Below, piece after piece: positions 15,849 through 24,540 of a stretch of 32,582 bases of DNA. The position numbers and the translations under genes are program-made. The DNA lies in the NCBI GenBank assembly GCA_937919945.1, contig CALESY010000110.1:1-32582 (forward strand), read 5' to 3'. The notes below the pieces were generated by a model that was not told where the DNA came from, did not search any database, and saw only the letters and a list, made by a program, of their open reading frames with translations. This DNA is from an uncultured Chitinophagaceae bacterium (GTDB taxonomy: Bacteria; Bacteroidota; Bacteroidia; Chitinophagales; Chitinophagaceae). Numbering within the stretch: the stretch's first letter is position 1; every line of letters starts with the position of its first letter.

Positions 15849-16253
15849 TTATTTGCCGAAGTTTTTCAGTTCATCTACCGAGATGTTGAATACGTCAGCA
15901 TATTTAGCCAGTAGGGCAGGGCCCAGGCTATTGAATACTGACGGTTTAAAGTGGCGTTTCACCTGCCATTGCCATTTGCCAACATATTTTGCCAGCAACG
16001 ATACTTCCATCAGGTTCTTTTGCATATAATAAGCTATCGGGCTCAGTTCGCCATGCTTTACTTTTTCAGCGGTTTCTGCCAGTTCTTCATCTACCGCATC
16101 CCAAGCCTGTTTTGTAGCTATGTTTTCCGCTTCCCAACCAGCGGAGGTAATACCCGTGTATTTGCCGTCGTTATCAACGGCATACATCAGTTTGTGTATT
16201 TTATCGCCCTCTTTAAAGTCGCGTTTATCTTGCGGTACTTCGTTTGCTTTCAT
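15849..16253 (-). CDS. Conserved-looking hypothetical protein, 134 aa, partner of BtrH-like gene
   Basis: I do not recognise this family. It is a soluble, mostly helical protein, rich in Lys and Glu, with no signal peptide or membrane segment. The central part is a helix pair around DAVDEELAETAEKVKHGELS (about 53-72), then a segment with SPIAYYMQKNLMEVSLLAKYVG and an aromatic WQWQVKRHFKP motif, which may be a binding surface. The C-terminal 35 residues (FNSLGPALLAKYADVFNISVDELKNF) look like a helix-turn-helix-like end. The ATG at 16253 begins 34 bp after the murF stop and the gene runs into the BtrH-like gene 23 bp later, so a joint function is likely. Confidence 0.7.
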   Translation of the reverse strand: MKANEVPQDKRDFKEGDKIHKLMYAVDNDGKYTGITSAGWEAENIATKQAWDAVDEELAETAEKVKHGELSPIAYYMQKNLMEVSLLAKYVGKWQWQVKRHFKPSVFNSLGPALLAKYADVFNISVDELKNFGK

Positions 16254-16287
16254 TGCAAAATGTTTGCTGTCAGTGAAATTAGTATAA

Positions 16288-17571
16288 TTATGACAAAGCG
16301 TCCAGCAGCACTTCCATTTTACTGCCTCGTGAGCCCTTTATCAGGATGGCTGCATTAGCTGGCTGGTTTTGCTTTAGATATACTACAGCATCTGCAGATG
16401 TTTGAAAGTGCTGGTAGCTATGTGTAATGCCATCAAATTCTTTACCTACCAGTATTACGTTGCTCCAATTGTATTGTTGTACCAATTGTACCAGTTCTGT
16501 ATGTTCTTTTGCTTCCTCTGTACCCATTTCCTTCATACCACCTATCCACAGCATTTTATTATTGAGTTGTGTACCTGCAAAATTGGTAATGGCTGCTCGC
16601 ATACTGGTAGGGTTGGCGTTGTATGCATCGAGTATAATTTTGTTACTGCCTTTCTGCATCCATTGAGAGCGGCTATTGTCTGGGTTGTATGTTTCGATGG
16701 CTTGTTTTATCAAATTAATATCAATGCCGAAATGCAAACCAATGGTTATAGCTACCATAGCATTGGGAAAGTTGTAATCGCCAACTAATTGTGTATCTAT
16801 CGTAGTGCTAACAGGTTTATTAAGTGTTACGGATAAGAATACGTCTTTCATTATTACTTGTCCAGTGTAATCTGCGTTTACACTACCGTAGGTTACTTGC
16901 CTGGCTATGCCAGTACTCATATCTATAAGGTAGTCGAGGTCTGTATTTCGGAAGATGATACCGTCATTATCGCGTATAAAATCGTATAGCTCACCTTTGC
17001 CTTTACGTACGCCTTCTATACCACCAAAGCCTTCTATATGGGCTTTGCCGCAATTGGTAATGATGGCGTGAGTGGGGAGTACTATTTTGCAATAGCTTTC
17101 AATTTCTTTTTGGTGATTTGCTCCCATTTCAATCACAGCCATCTGCGCATCGGGTTTTATTTTTAACAGTGTAAGTGGTACGCCTATGTGGTTATTGAGA
17201 TTCCCTTCTGTAGCGTATGTAATATACTGTTGTTGGAGTACCGTAGTTACTAATTCTTTGGTGGTTGTTTTGCCATTTGAGCCAGTGATGGCAATGAATG
17301 GTATATCAAGTTGTTCGCGGTGGTATCTGGCTAATGCCTGTAACGCTGTAAGTGTATCATCTACTATCAGGTAACGTTCGTCAGTAGCATAAGTATGTTC
17401 ATCTATTACTACATAAGCCGCACCCGCATCTAATGCATCTTTGGCAAACGCATTGCCATTGAAGTTTGGACCTTTCAGCGCAAAAAAAATATCGCCCGGT
17501 TTTAGCTTGCGGGTATCTGTTTGTACAGATGGGTGTTGTTTATAAATATCGTATAAAGCTGCTGTTTCCAA
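16288..17571 (-). CDS. murF: UDP-N-acetylmuramoyl-tripeptide--D-alanyl-D-alanine ligase
   Basis: The last cytosolic ligase of peptidoglycan precursor synthesis, adding D-Ala-D-Ala to UDP-MurNAc-tripeptide with ATP (EC 6.3.2.10). The 427 residues carry the Mur ligase ATP loop GSNGKTT (97-103), the substrate-side TDTRKLKPGDIFFAL near the N terminus, EMGAN, and the C-terminal domain with DAYNANPTSM typical of MurF. The start appears to be a TTG at 17571: there is no in-frame ATG or GTG upstream before a stop, and the N terminus (TTAALYDIYKQHP-like) fits other MurF proteins. It lies outside any mra/mur cluster, next to gldJ. Confidence 0.95.
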   Translation of the reverse strand: METAALYDIYKQHPSVQTDTRKLKPGDIFFALKGPNFNGNAFAKDALDAGAAYVVIDEHTYATDERYLIVDDTLTALQALARYHREQLDIPFIAITGSNGKTTTKELVTTVLQQQYITYATEGNLNNHIGVPLTLLKIKPDAQMAVIEMGANHQKEIESYCKIVLPTHAIITNCGKAHIEGFGGIEGVRKGKGELYDFIRDNDGIIFRNTDLDYLIDMSTGIARQVTYGSVNADYTGQVIMKDVFLSVTLNKPVSTTIDTQLVGDYNFPNAMVAITIGLHFGIDINLIKQAIETYNPDNSRSQWMQKGSNKIILDAYNANPTSMRAAITNFAGTQLNNKMLWIGGMKEMGTEEAKEHTELVQLVQQYNWSNVILVGKEFDGITHSYQHFQTSADAVVYLKQNQPANAAILIKGSRGSKMEVLLDALS

Positions 17572-17589
17572 AGCCTGCCAGTTTAGGGT

Positions 17590-17626
17590 ATAAAAATAAC
17601 AAACCCCTTCGGAAGAAGGGGTTTGT
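17590..17626 (-). terminator. Rho-independent terminator of gldJ
   Basis: A perfect 12-bp inverted repeat, ACAAACCCCTTC (17599-17610) and GAAGGGGTTTGT (17615-17626), with a 4-base loop. Read on the minus strand the stem is followed by TATTTTTATA, the expected T-rich tail. It lies 20 bp after the gldJ stop and just before murF. Confidence 0.88.
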
Positions 17627-17646
17627 ACTATGAAAAGAAACTCTGA

Positions 17647-19179
17647 TTATTTGCGAGGAGGACGGCCACCTTTTTTGCCAAAGTAGTTACCAGCCCTTTC
17701 ATCGTTGCGACCATTAGGAGAACCAAGGCGATCCATAACGCAACGGAAACCTATTGTACAGCTAGATTGTTTAGCTTGCATAAAACGACGTGTACCAGGC
17801 GACATCCAATAAGCACGGTCATTCCATGACGCACCTTTATATATTTTAGCGTCGTTATTTACCAGTGTATTCATGCCGTAGTTATAAACAAACTGAGAGG
17901 CACTGTCACCATCTTGATAGTTACGCAAGTCTGCAGTATTACCATCAAAAATTTCTTTAGCCATTACTTCTTCATCTGTCAATATGCGTTTAGATAAATG
18001 ACCTAAGCTATCTTTTTCGTCCAAAGAGTTGTCTTCAGCAATGCGCTTGTATGTATCGTACACATTGCCACGGAATGGACGGAAGTCATTTAAATCGCTT
18101 GTGTATGGACGATATGTATCAAGTACCCACTCAGATACGTTACCTGCCATGTTGTACAAACCATAAGAGTTAGGTTGATAAGAATAGATAGGAGCAGGGA
18201 TATCTGCATTATCATTCAAACCACCTGCAAGACCCATCGCATCGCCTTTGCCACGCTTGAAGTTACCAAGGAATTGACCTTGATAAGAGTTGCGGATGCC
18301 ATAACGAGTAGTGTAAGCATCGCCCCAAGGATATACATTGCGGTCTGTTATAACTTCTTCACCACGGCGGCGACCAGTTTCGCGTTCAGGATTGTTGCCG
18401 ATGTTAGCTACAGCTGCATATTCCCACTCAGCTTCTGTCGGGAGGCGGTAGTTAGGCAGCAAATAACCATCAGAATAACGCATGTTGCGCTTGCCTGAAC
18501 CCTGAGGATCAAGATCACGTTTGCGATTTCTGCCCGGAGTACCGTCGTACTGTCCGTTAGTATAAGTTTCAGAATCGAAGATGTCTTCGTTTACCTGTGT
18601 TGCATTCTTCTTCAGGAAGCCGTTTTTAATGAGGATATACTCATTAACACGGTCGCTACGCCATTTAGCAAATTCATTTGCCTGATTCCAGTTAACACCT
18701 ACTACAGGGTAGTAGTTGTAAGCCGCATGGCGAAAATAATATTGAACCAATGGTTCGTTGTAAGACAAAGCCTTGCGCCAGCAAGTAGTGTCGGGCAATG
18801 CCTTGGCAATAACTTCAGGGTAGTCAGAACCGTAAGAGCGGTACATCCAATAGATATACTCACGGTAGTGAACGTTAGCCACCTCGGTTTCATCCATGTA
18901 GAAAGAAGAAACAGAAACAGTACGTGGGATGTTGTTGCGTTCTACAGTCAGGTCTTCTTCAGTTTGACCCATTGTAAAACGTCCACCTTCTACGAAAGTG
19001 AGGCCTGGGCCAGTTTGTTGGCCGGGATAATTGGCCACATCAAAACCACCTAGGCGCGAGTCATTATAATCCCAGCCGGTTGTCTGCGAAACACCGACAT
19101 TTTGTTTAGAAGAGCAAGCTGTAAGAAAGGTAGCTGTCCCGATGCAAAGCAAGCTCACGCCGATGAGAGTTCTTTTCAT
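17647..19179 (-). CDS. gldJ: Gliding motility/T9SS lipoprotein GldJ (FGE-sulfatase fold)
   Basis: An outer-membrane-associated lipoprotein of 510 residues required for gliding and T9SS function in Flavobacterium. The signal peptide ends at the lipobox LTAC with Cys22. The mature protein has the SUMF1/formylglycine-generating-enzyme fold: GLTFVEGGRFTMG near residue 60, then SSFYMDETEVANVHYREY, WNQANEFAKWR, LPTEAEWEYAA, GNVSEWVLDTY and the C-terminal WNDRAYWMSPGTRRFM with IGFRCVMD. The opening GGFDVANYPGQQTGPGL and the two-part fold match GldJ rather than GldK. It faces away from porU across a shared 263-bp region, and a TATTTTTC box 7 bp before its ATG may be its promoter. It ends at the terminator at 17590-17626. 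Confidence 0.92.
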   Translation of the reverse strand: MKRTLIGVSLLCIGTATFLTACSSKQNVGVSQTTGWDYNDSRLGGFDVANYPGQQTGPGLTFVEGGRFTMGQTEEDLTVERNNIPRTVSVSSFYMDETEVANVHYREYIYWMYRSYGSDYPEVIAKALPDTTCWRKALSYNEPLVQYYFRHAAYNYYPVVGVNWNQANEFAKWRSDRVNEYILIKNGFLKKNATQVNEDIFDSETYTNGQYDGTPGRNRKRDLDPQGSGKRNMRYSDGYLLPNYRLPTEAEWEYAAVANIGNNPERETGRRRGEEVITDRNVYPWGDAYTTRYGIRNSYQGQFLGNFKRGKGDAMGLAGGLNDNADIPAPIYSYQPNSYGLYNMAGNVSEWVLDTYRPYTSDLNDFRPFRGNVYDTYKRIAEDNSLDEKDSLGHLSKRILTDEEVMAKEIFDGNTADLRNYQDGDSASQFVYNYGMNTLVNNDAKIYKGASWNDRAYWMSPGTRRFMQAKQSSCTIGFRCVMDRLGSPNGRNDERAGNYFGKKGGRPPRK

Positions 19180-19442
19180 AATCAGAGAAAAATATTTACG
19201 ACGAATTGGTTCAACAATTTGTTAAAAGTTGTTACAATGATAGAGCATTCTTTTCATAAAGTCAAGCATCCGAAACTTATAATCTTAAAATAATCCTTTT
19301 TAGGCAAATAATTCGTATTTTATAATATCTTATCAGGTTTTACGTTAAGATTACATTGTTGTTATCTGAAAAAGGATTTGGAGCGTATTATGCCGTAAAT
19401 TTGAGGATAGCGACAGGTTGTAAGTACTATACCAAAATTTTT
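19180..19442. promoter_or_regulatory. Divergent gldJ-porU intergenic region with promoter candidates
   Basis: A 263-bp AT-rich region between two divergent T9SS genes, with no gene. Toward gldJ there is TTG (19217-19215), a 20-bp spacer and TATTTTTC (19194-19187), one mismatch from consensus. Toward porU there is TAAATTTG (19396-19403), a perfect -7 box 39 bp before the ATG; the nearest TTTG (19377-19380) is only 15 bp away, shorter than usual. An in-frame TTG at 19356 is not used as the porU start. Confidence 0.45.
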
Positions 19443-22400
19443 ATGAGAAAAATATTAATAGCCCTAACGTTATCAATGTTCTCAATGGCCGTAACGGCTG
19501 CTGAAAAGCTGTATATCACCGTACTGGCTGGTGACATTACAAACGGTTACATTGTTAAACGTATCCCTCTACAGAATTATGCTGTACCTGACGTGGTACT
19601 GTCAGATATAATTTACGAACCGGTTAGCAAATTGCCACAAGACGCATTGCCCGTTTCTAAGCCGGGGTTTGATGTGTTATTGGGTAAGGAGAGAAAACAA
19701 CCTTTTGCACTAATAAGGATTCCTGCTTATTACCAAACAGCAGAAGGTTTGCAGCGCATTAAACAACTGACCGCTGATATAAACGAAAAAGAGGTAAGTA
19801 TACAAACTGCCTTAAAAACAACATCCGCCAACTCCCCCCTCGCTACCGGGTCATGGCACAAAATTAGTGTCAATACTACAGGGATTCATAAAATTGATTA
19901 TGATTTTCTATCATCAAAAGCCGGGGTTTCAGGCACATTGCCATCTGCCAAAATAAGGGTATTTGGTAACGGAGGTAATATGTTGCCGGAGGATAATGCA
20001 AAACCCAGAAAAGATAATCTGACAGAGGTTGCTATTTGGGTGAATGATGGAGGTGATGGCAGTTTTGGCCCCGGAGACTATATCCTGTTTTATGCTGTCG
20101 GTACTACTGCATGGCAGTATGATACAATAGGGAAAAGATTCAAGCATGAAAAGAACCTGTATGAAGATAAGGCATACTATTTCCTGAATTTTGATGGTGA
20201 TGCAGGTGTAAGAATAACGCAGCAAACAGCAGTGCCAACTGCTAATGCCAATACTGATAGTTACAATGATTATGCGGTGCATGAAGAAGATTTATACAAC
20301 CCCGCAAAATATGGTAAGAATTGGGTTGGAGAGGACTTCAGCAGCAAAGCAGGGAAAACGCTGAATAGAAATTTTGAGTTTGACTTAGGTACGCTGACTG
20401 GTGATGCTGATGTACGTGTTATGCTGACATCACGCTGTAGCGAAGGCCCGAATGTATTTACCATCAGCAGGAATGGAGTGCCGTCCGGATCTTACGGCTT
20501 GGCAAGGGCTGCTTGGAATGATGATGCAGTTCCGTTGAGTACGGAAGAAGCTGTTATGAAATTTGCAGGAGCAAGCGGCAAAAATACGTTTGGCTTAACT
20601 TATCAACCTGCTAATAGTGATGGTACAGGTTATTTAGATTACATTGAAATAAATACCCGCAGAAAATTATCCTTTGAAGCAGAAGTTTTTACGTTTAGGG
20701 ATGTGAATACAGTTGCTGCAGGCAATATCACCAACTTCAGAATAGCCAATGCCGATGCTAATACACAAGTATGGGATGTAACAGACAGGCATAATCCCGT
20801 TAAAATGAATGGTAGCTTCAGCGGTGGTTTGTACACTTTCAGTAATGGTTCGCAATTGCTAAGAGAGTATGCTGCTATCAAAAATAATAGCGCACCAATG
20901 CCTACCTACGTTGGCACTGTTGCCAATCAAAACCTGCATGGAGAACCGCAAACAGATTATATTATCGTATCAAATAGCAGTTTTCTGCAAGCGGCTAATG
21001 AATTAGCAGATTTCCACCGTCAGAATAATAAGTTAAAGGTGCTGGTAACCACACCTGAGGCTATATATAATGAGTTTTCATCCGGCGGGCAAGATATAAG
21101 TGCCATACGCGATTTTGTAAAGATGTTTTATGATAGGGCTGGTTCAGATACTACGCAGATGCCTAAATACCTGTTGCTTTTGGGAGATGCATCCTATGAT
21201 TACAAAAACAGGCTTAGTAATAACACCAACTTTGTGCCTACGTTCGAGTCTGCCCAATCGTTTGACAAAATAGGTAGCTACAGTGGTGATGATTTTTTCG
21301 GTTTTCTGGACGACAACGAATACATAGAGAATACTAACATTGCCAACACGCTGGATGTAGGCATGGGTAGGTTCCCTGTAAAATCGGCAGAGGAGGCACT
21401 TGCCATGGTTAATAAGATTAAAGCTTACAAAAGCAGCGAATCATTGGGAGCATGGCGTATAGCTACTACTTTCGTAGCAGACAATGAAGATAATGCCGGG
21501 CCGCATATGGAGGATGGTGAAATTATGGACGCTACCATACAAAACAGGAGTATTTTGTATAACAGTACCAAGATATACCAGGATGCAATACCCTTTGTGT
21601 CGACTCCGGGTGGCTTAAGGGCACCAGAAGCCAATAAAATGATTAATGACCAAATGTTCAAAGGTACATTGCTGCTTAACTATAGCGGACATGGTAATAT
21701 TGACGTCTTATCTCACGAACGGATTATCACGCAAGACGATTACAACAAGTGGGATAATATTTATAAGATGCCGATAATGATTACAGCTACCTGTGATTTC
21801 GGGCAATTTGACCAACCTCAATTTGTATCTGCGGGTGAACAAGTGGTTTTGAAAAAAGACGGAGGTGCCATCGGCTCACTAACTACTACTCAATTGGTAT
21901 ATCAAGACCCCAACCGTATTATTAACAGAGATTTTTTGGATGCACAATTTAATAGGGTACACGGCAGGTGGAATACATTGGGAGACGCACTGCGGATAGG
22001 TAAAAACAAGACGTACAGCATTGCGTCTACGTCCGTATCATACATCGTCAATTTCAGGAAGTTTGCTTTACTAGGAGACCCTGCACTAACACCCAATTTT
22101 CCCGAGCATTACATATATACTGAAAACATAAAAGATGGTATTACCGGCAATACGGTAACTACTATCAGTGCATTGGGTAGTTATGTTGTAAATGGTAATG
22201 TTGCAGATGCCAGCGGTAATACATTAACAGGCTTCAATGGCAGGATGAATATTGTGATATATGATAAACCCCGCACAGTAAAGACACTTACAGAAATAAA
22301 CAAAAGCTTCAAACAGCGGAATAATATAATATACCGTGGTAAAGCAACTGTTACAAACGGTAAATTTTCGGTAGCATTTATTGCACCCAAAGACATTAAT

Positions 22401-23174
22401 TATGAAATGGGTAAAGGTAAAATCAGCTTTTACGCTGAGAATGGGCAAACTGACGCTGCTGGAGCAGATACTGCATACAGTATAGGTGGCTATTCAGACA
22501 ATCCCATACTGGAGTACAATCCTCCTATTGTGCGCCCTTATATAGGGGATAGTTTATTTAAAAATGGTGGTTTGACAGGTAGCAATACTTTACTTTTTGC
22601 CATACTGGAAGATGAAACAGGTATAAATGTATCGGGTAATGCAGTAGGGCACGATTTAGTAGGCATATTGGATGATAATGTGGAAGCGCCTTACATCATG
22701 AACGAATATTATGAGACAGAAGCTAATACTTATAAAAGAGGCTATGTTAACTTCCCGTTATATAATATTGCTGATGGCAGACATAGAATGCGGGTAAAAG
22801 CATGGGATGTAAATAACAATTCCGGGGAAGGTTTTGTAGATTTTGAAGTGGCAAATGGCAATATTGTCAGATTGCAAAAGCTGGGTAACTATCCTAACCC
22901 TTTCAGGCATAAAACGACATTTGTATTTGAACATAACCATCCAGACGAATATTTGTATGCTGAAATACATATACATAGCATGGATGGCCGATTGGTAAGG
23001 AAACTGAAACAGGTATATACTGCCGGTGTTGGTGCCAGCAGAGAACTTACATGGGACGGAACAGATGAAAATGGCGTTATGTTACAATCAGGGGTCTATT
23101 TGTACAAACTATCAATAACATCTGACAAAGGTGTGAATGACATTGCATACCAAAAACTGGTTATTGCACGTTAA
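19443..23174 (+). CDS. porU: Type IX secretion sortase PorU (gingipain-family C25 peptidase)
   Basis: The T9SS protease that removes the C-terminal signal of exported proteins and joins them to lipopolysaccharide at the outer membrane. With the ATG at 19443 (1243 residues) the signal peptide is MRKILIALTLSMFSMAVTAA; the open frame back to 19356 has no better start. The N-terminal propeptide-like beta region carries YPNP-less repeats; the C25 peptidase core shows YLLLLGDASYDYKN, NYSGHG with His750 and ATCDFGQFDQP with Cys784, the His-Cys pair of gingipain-type proteases about 34 residues apart. The C-terminal 100 residues (GNYPNPF, GRLVRKL, GVYLYKL) form a T9SS sorting-type domain, as PorU retains. 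porV follows after 112 bp. Confidence 0.93.
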   Translation: MRKILIALTLSMFSMAVTAAEKLYITVLAGDITNGYIVKRIPLQNYAVPDVVLSDIIYEPVSKLPQDALPVSKPGFDVLLGKERKQPFALIRIPAYYQTAEGLQRIKQLTADINEKEVSIQTALKTTSANSPLATGSWHKISVNTTGIHKIDYDFLSSKAGVSGTLPSAKIRVFGNGGNMLPEDNAKPRKDNLTEVAIWVNDGGDGSFGPGDYILFYAVGTTAWQYDTIGKRFKHEKNLYEDKAYYFLNFDGDAGVRITQQTAVPTANANTDSYNDYAVHEEDLYNPAKYGKNWVGEDFSSKAGKTLNRNFEFDLGTLTGDADVRVMLTSRCSEGPNVFTISRNGVPSGSYGLARAAWNDDAVPLSTEEAVMKFAGASGKNTFGLTYQPANSDGTGYLDYIEINTRRKLSFEAEVFTFRDVNTVAAGNITNFRIANADANTQVWDVTDRHNPVKMNGSFSGGLYTFSNGSQLLREYAAIKNNSAPMPTYVGTVANQNLHGEPQTDYIIVSNSSFLQAANELADFHRQNNKLKVLVTTPEAIYNEFSSGGQDISAIRDFVKMFYDRAGSDTTQMPKYLLLLGDASYDYKNRLSNNTNFVPTFESAQSFDKIGSYSGDDFFGFLDDNEYIENTNIANTLDVGMGRFPVKSAEEALAMVNKIKAYKSSESLGAWRIATTFVADNEDNAGPHMEDGEIMDATIQNRSILYNSTKIYQDAIPFVSTPGGLRAPEANKMINDQMFKGTLLLNYSGHGNIDVLSHERIITQDDYNKWDNIYKMPIMITATCDFGQFDQPQFVSAGEQVVLKKDGGAIGSLTTTQLVYQDPNRIINRDFLDAQFNRVHGRWNTLGDALRIGKNKTYSIASTSVSYIVNFRKFALLGDPALTPNFPEHYIYTENIKDGITGNTVTTISALGSYVVNGNVADASGNTLTGFNGRMNIVIYDKPRTVKTLTEINKSFKQRNNIIYRGKATVTNGKFSVAFIAPKDINYEMGKGKISFYAENGQTDAAGADTAYSIGGYSDNPILEYNPPIVRPYIGDSLFKNGGLTGSNTLLFAILEDETGINVSGNAVGHDLVGILDDNVEAPYIMNEYYETEANTYKRGYVNFPLYNIADGRHRMRVKAWDVNNNSGEGFVDFEVANGNIVRLQKLGNYPNPFRHKTTFVFEHNHPDEYLYAEIHIHSMDGRLVRKLKQVYTAGVGASRELTWDGTDENGVMLQSGVYLYKLSITSDKGVNDIAYQKLVIAR

Positions 23175-23227
23175 TAATATGCATTTCCCCTATCTTAGCA
23201 TACCAAATGTGGCAATGAGCATTATTA

Positions 23228-23258
23228 TTTGCCGACAAGGGGAAATAAGATACCTTTG
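23228..23258 (+). promoter_or_regulatory. Promoter of porV
   Basis: TTTG (23228-23231), a 19-bp spacer and TACCTTTG (23251-23258) match the Bacteroidota promoter consensus at all 12 positions. Transcription would start near 23262, 25 bp before the porV ATG, so porV can be expressed apart from porU. Confidence 0.78.
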
Positions 23259-23286
23259 CAAAACTTTAAAATAAATTGTAATTAGA

Positions 23287-24486
23287 ATGGCAAAACGCTT
23301 TGCTTTAATTGGATTAGGATTAGCATTGACGCTTAATGCGTCGGCACAAACGAGCCTTAGCGGACAAAGTACCGTAAACACTGTAACTACAGCTGTACCC
23401 TTTTTGCGTATATCTCCTGATGCGCGCTCCGGTGGCATGGGTGATGTGGGCATTGCAATAACTCCCGATGCCAATGCGCAATATTGGAATGTAGCAAAAC
23501 TACCTTTTGCTGAAAAAAAATATGGTATATCTACAACATATACACCTTGGTTGAAGGATATAGTACCTGATATATTTTTAGCTTACTTATCAGGTTATGC
23601 AAAATTTGGCGAAAAAACACCGCAAGCAATCAGTTTCGGGTTCCGTTATTTTTCATTAGGTGAAATAAACTATACCAATAATCTTGGAGATCCGATAGGT
23701 ACAGGCCGACCAAACGAATTTGCTTTTGACTTAGGTTATTCTCGTCAATTGTCTCCATATCTGTCTACCGGTTTGAGTTTTCGATATATCCACTCGGCTA
23801 TAGCATCCGGTTTGGTAAACGGTACAATGGGTATAGATTACAAGCCAGGTAACGCTTTTGGTGCAGACTTAGGTGTTTATTATAACAAAACGAAAGATAT
23901 TGATGATTTTCGTAGTGGTACTTTCAGCTTCGGTGCGGTGTTGAGCAACGTGGGTTCTAAAATAGCGTACAGTTCTACCCGTCGCGATTTCATTCCAATC
24001 AACTTAGGGCTGGGTGCTGCTTATACTTACAAAATGGATGAGTATAATAAAATTACTGCAGCACTTGATTTGAATAAATTGTTAGTACCAACACCAATAG
24101 ATACCAATACAGACCCATCAACGGGGCCTAATTACGCAATACCGAACAAAACAGTTGTATCTGGTATGTTAGGCTCATTTGGTGATGCGCCAGGTGGTTT
24201 TAGCGAAGAGTTGAAAGAATGGCAAATATCTGCAGGTCTTGAATACTGGTATCAAAACCAGTTTGCGGTACGCGCGGGTTATTTCTACGAAAATAAAGAT
24301 AAAGGTGATCGTAAATATTTTACATGCGGCCTTGGTGTACGTTATAATGTGTTCAACCTGAATTTTGCATACCTGATACCTTCGGGTAGTGGTATCAACA
24401 GGAATCCGTTGTCAAATACTCTGCGCTTCTCGTTGATGTTTGAGTTTGATAAACTGAAAAAAGAAGAAACAACCACTACTGAATAA
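23287..24486 (+). CDS. porV: Type IX secretion outer-membrane protein PorV (LptO)
   Basis: A 399-residue outer-membrane beta-barrel of the FadL-like fold that shuttles T9SS cargo from the translocon to the PorU attachment complex. The signal peptide is MAKRFALIGLGLALTLNASA with cleavage before Gln. The conserved PorV start of the mature protein is present: VPFLRISPDARSGGMGDVG, followed by DANAQYWNVAKLPF and SFGFRYFSLGEI. The rest alternates aromatic and polar residues in beta-strand style and ends in FSLMFEFDKL, a typical barrel end before an acidic tail. It lies directly downstream of porU, the conserved order for these partners, and has its own promoter. Confidence 0.95.
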   Translation: MAKRFALIGLGLALTLNASAQTSLSGQSTVNTVTTAVPFLRISPDARSGGMGDVGIAITPDANAQYWNVAKLPFAEKKYGISTTYTPWLKDIVPDIFLAYLSGYAKFGEKTPQAISFGFRYFSLGEINYTNNLGDPIGTGRPNEFAFDLGYSRQLSPYLSTGLSFRYIHSAIASGLVNGTMGIDYKPGNAFGADLGVYYNKTKDIDDFRSGTFSFGAVLSNVGSKIAYSSTRRDFIPINLGLGAAYTYKMDEYNKITAALDLNKLLVPTPIDTNTDPSTGPNYAIPNKTVVSGMLGSFGDAPGGFSEELKEWQISAGLEYWYQNQFAVRAGYFYENKDKGDRKYFTCGLGVRYNVFNLNFAYLIPSGSGINRNPLSNTLRFSLMFEFDKLKKEETTTTE

Positions 24487-24503
24487 GTTATTGGGTAGAA
24501 TAA

Positions 24504-24540
24504 ATGACAAAGAGCCACGCAATGTGTGGCTCTTTGTCAT
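24504..24540. terminator. Bidirectional terminator between porV and the ABC-F gene
   Basis: A perfect 15-bp inverted repeat: ATGACAAAGAGCCAC (24504-24518) and GTGGCTCTTTGTCAT (24526-24540), with a 7-base loop. The AAAG/CTTT arms give U-rich tails in both directions, so it can end both porV (plus) and the ABC-F gene (minus). The ABC-F stop codon (24539-24537) lies inside the stem. Confidence 0.85.
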
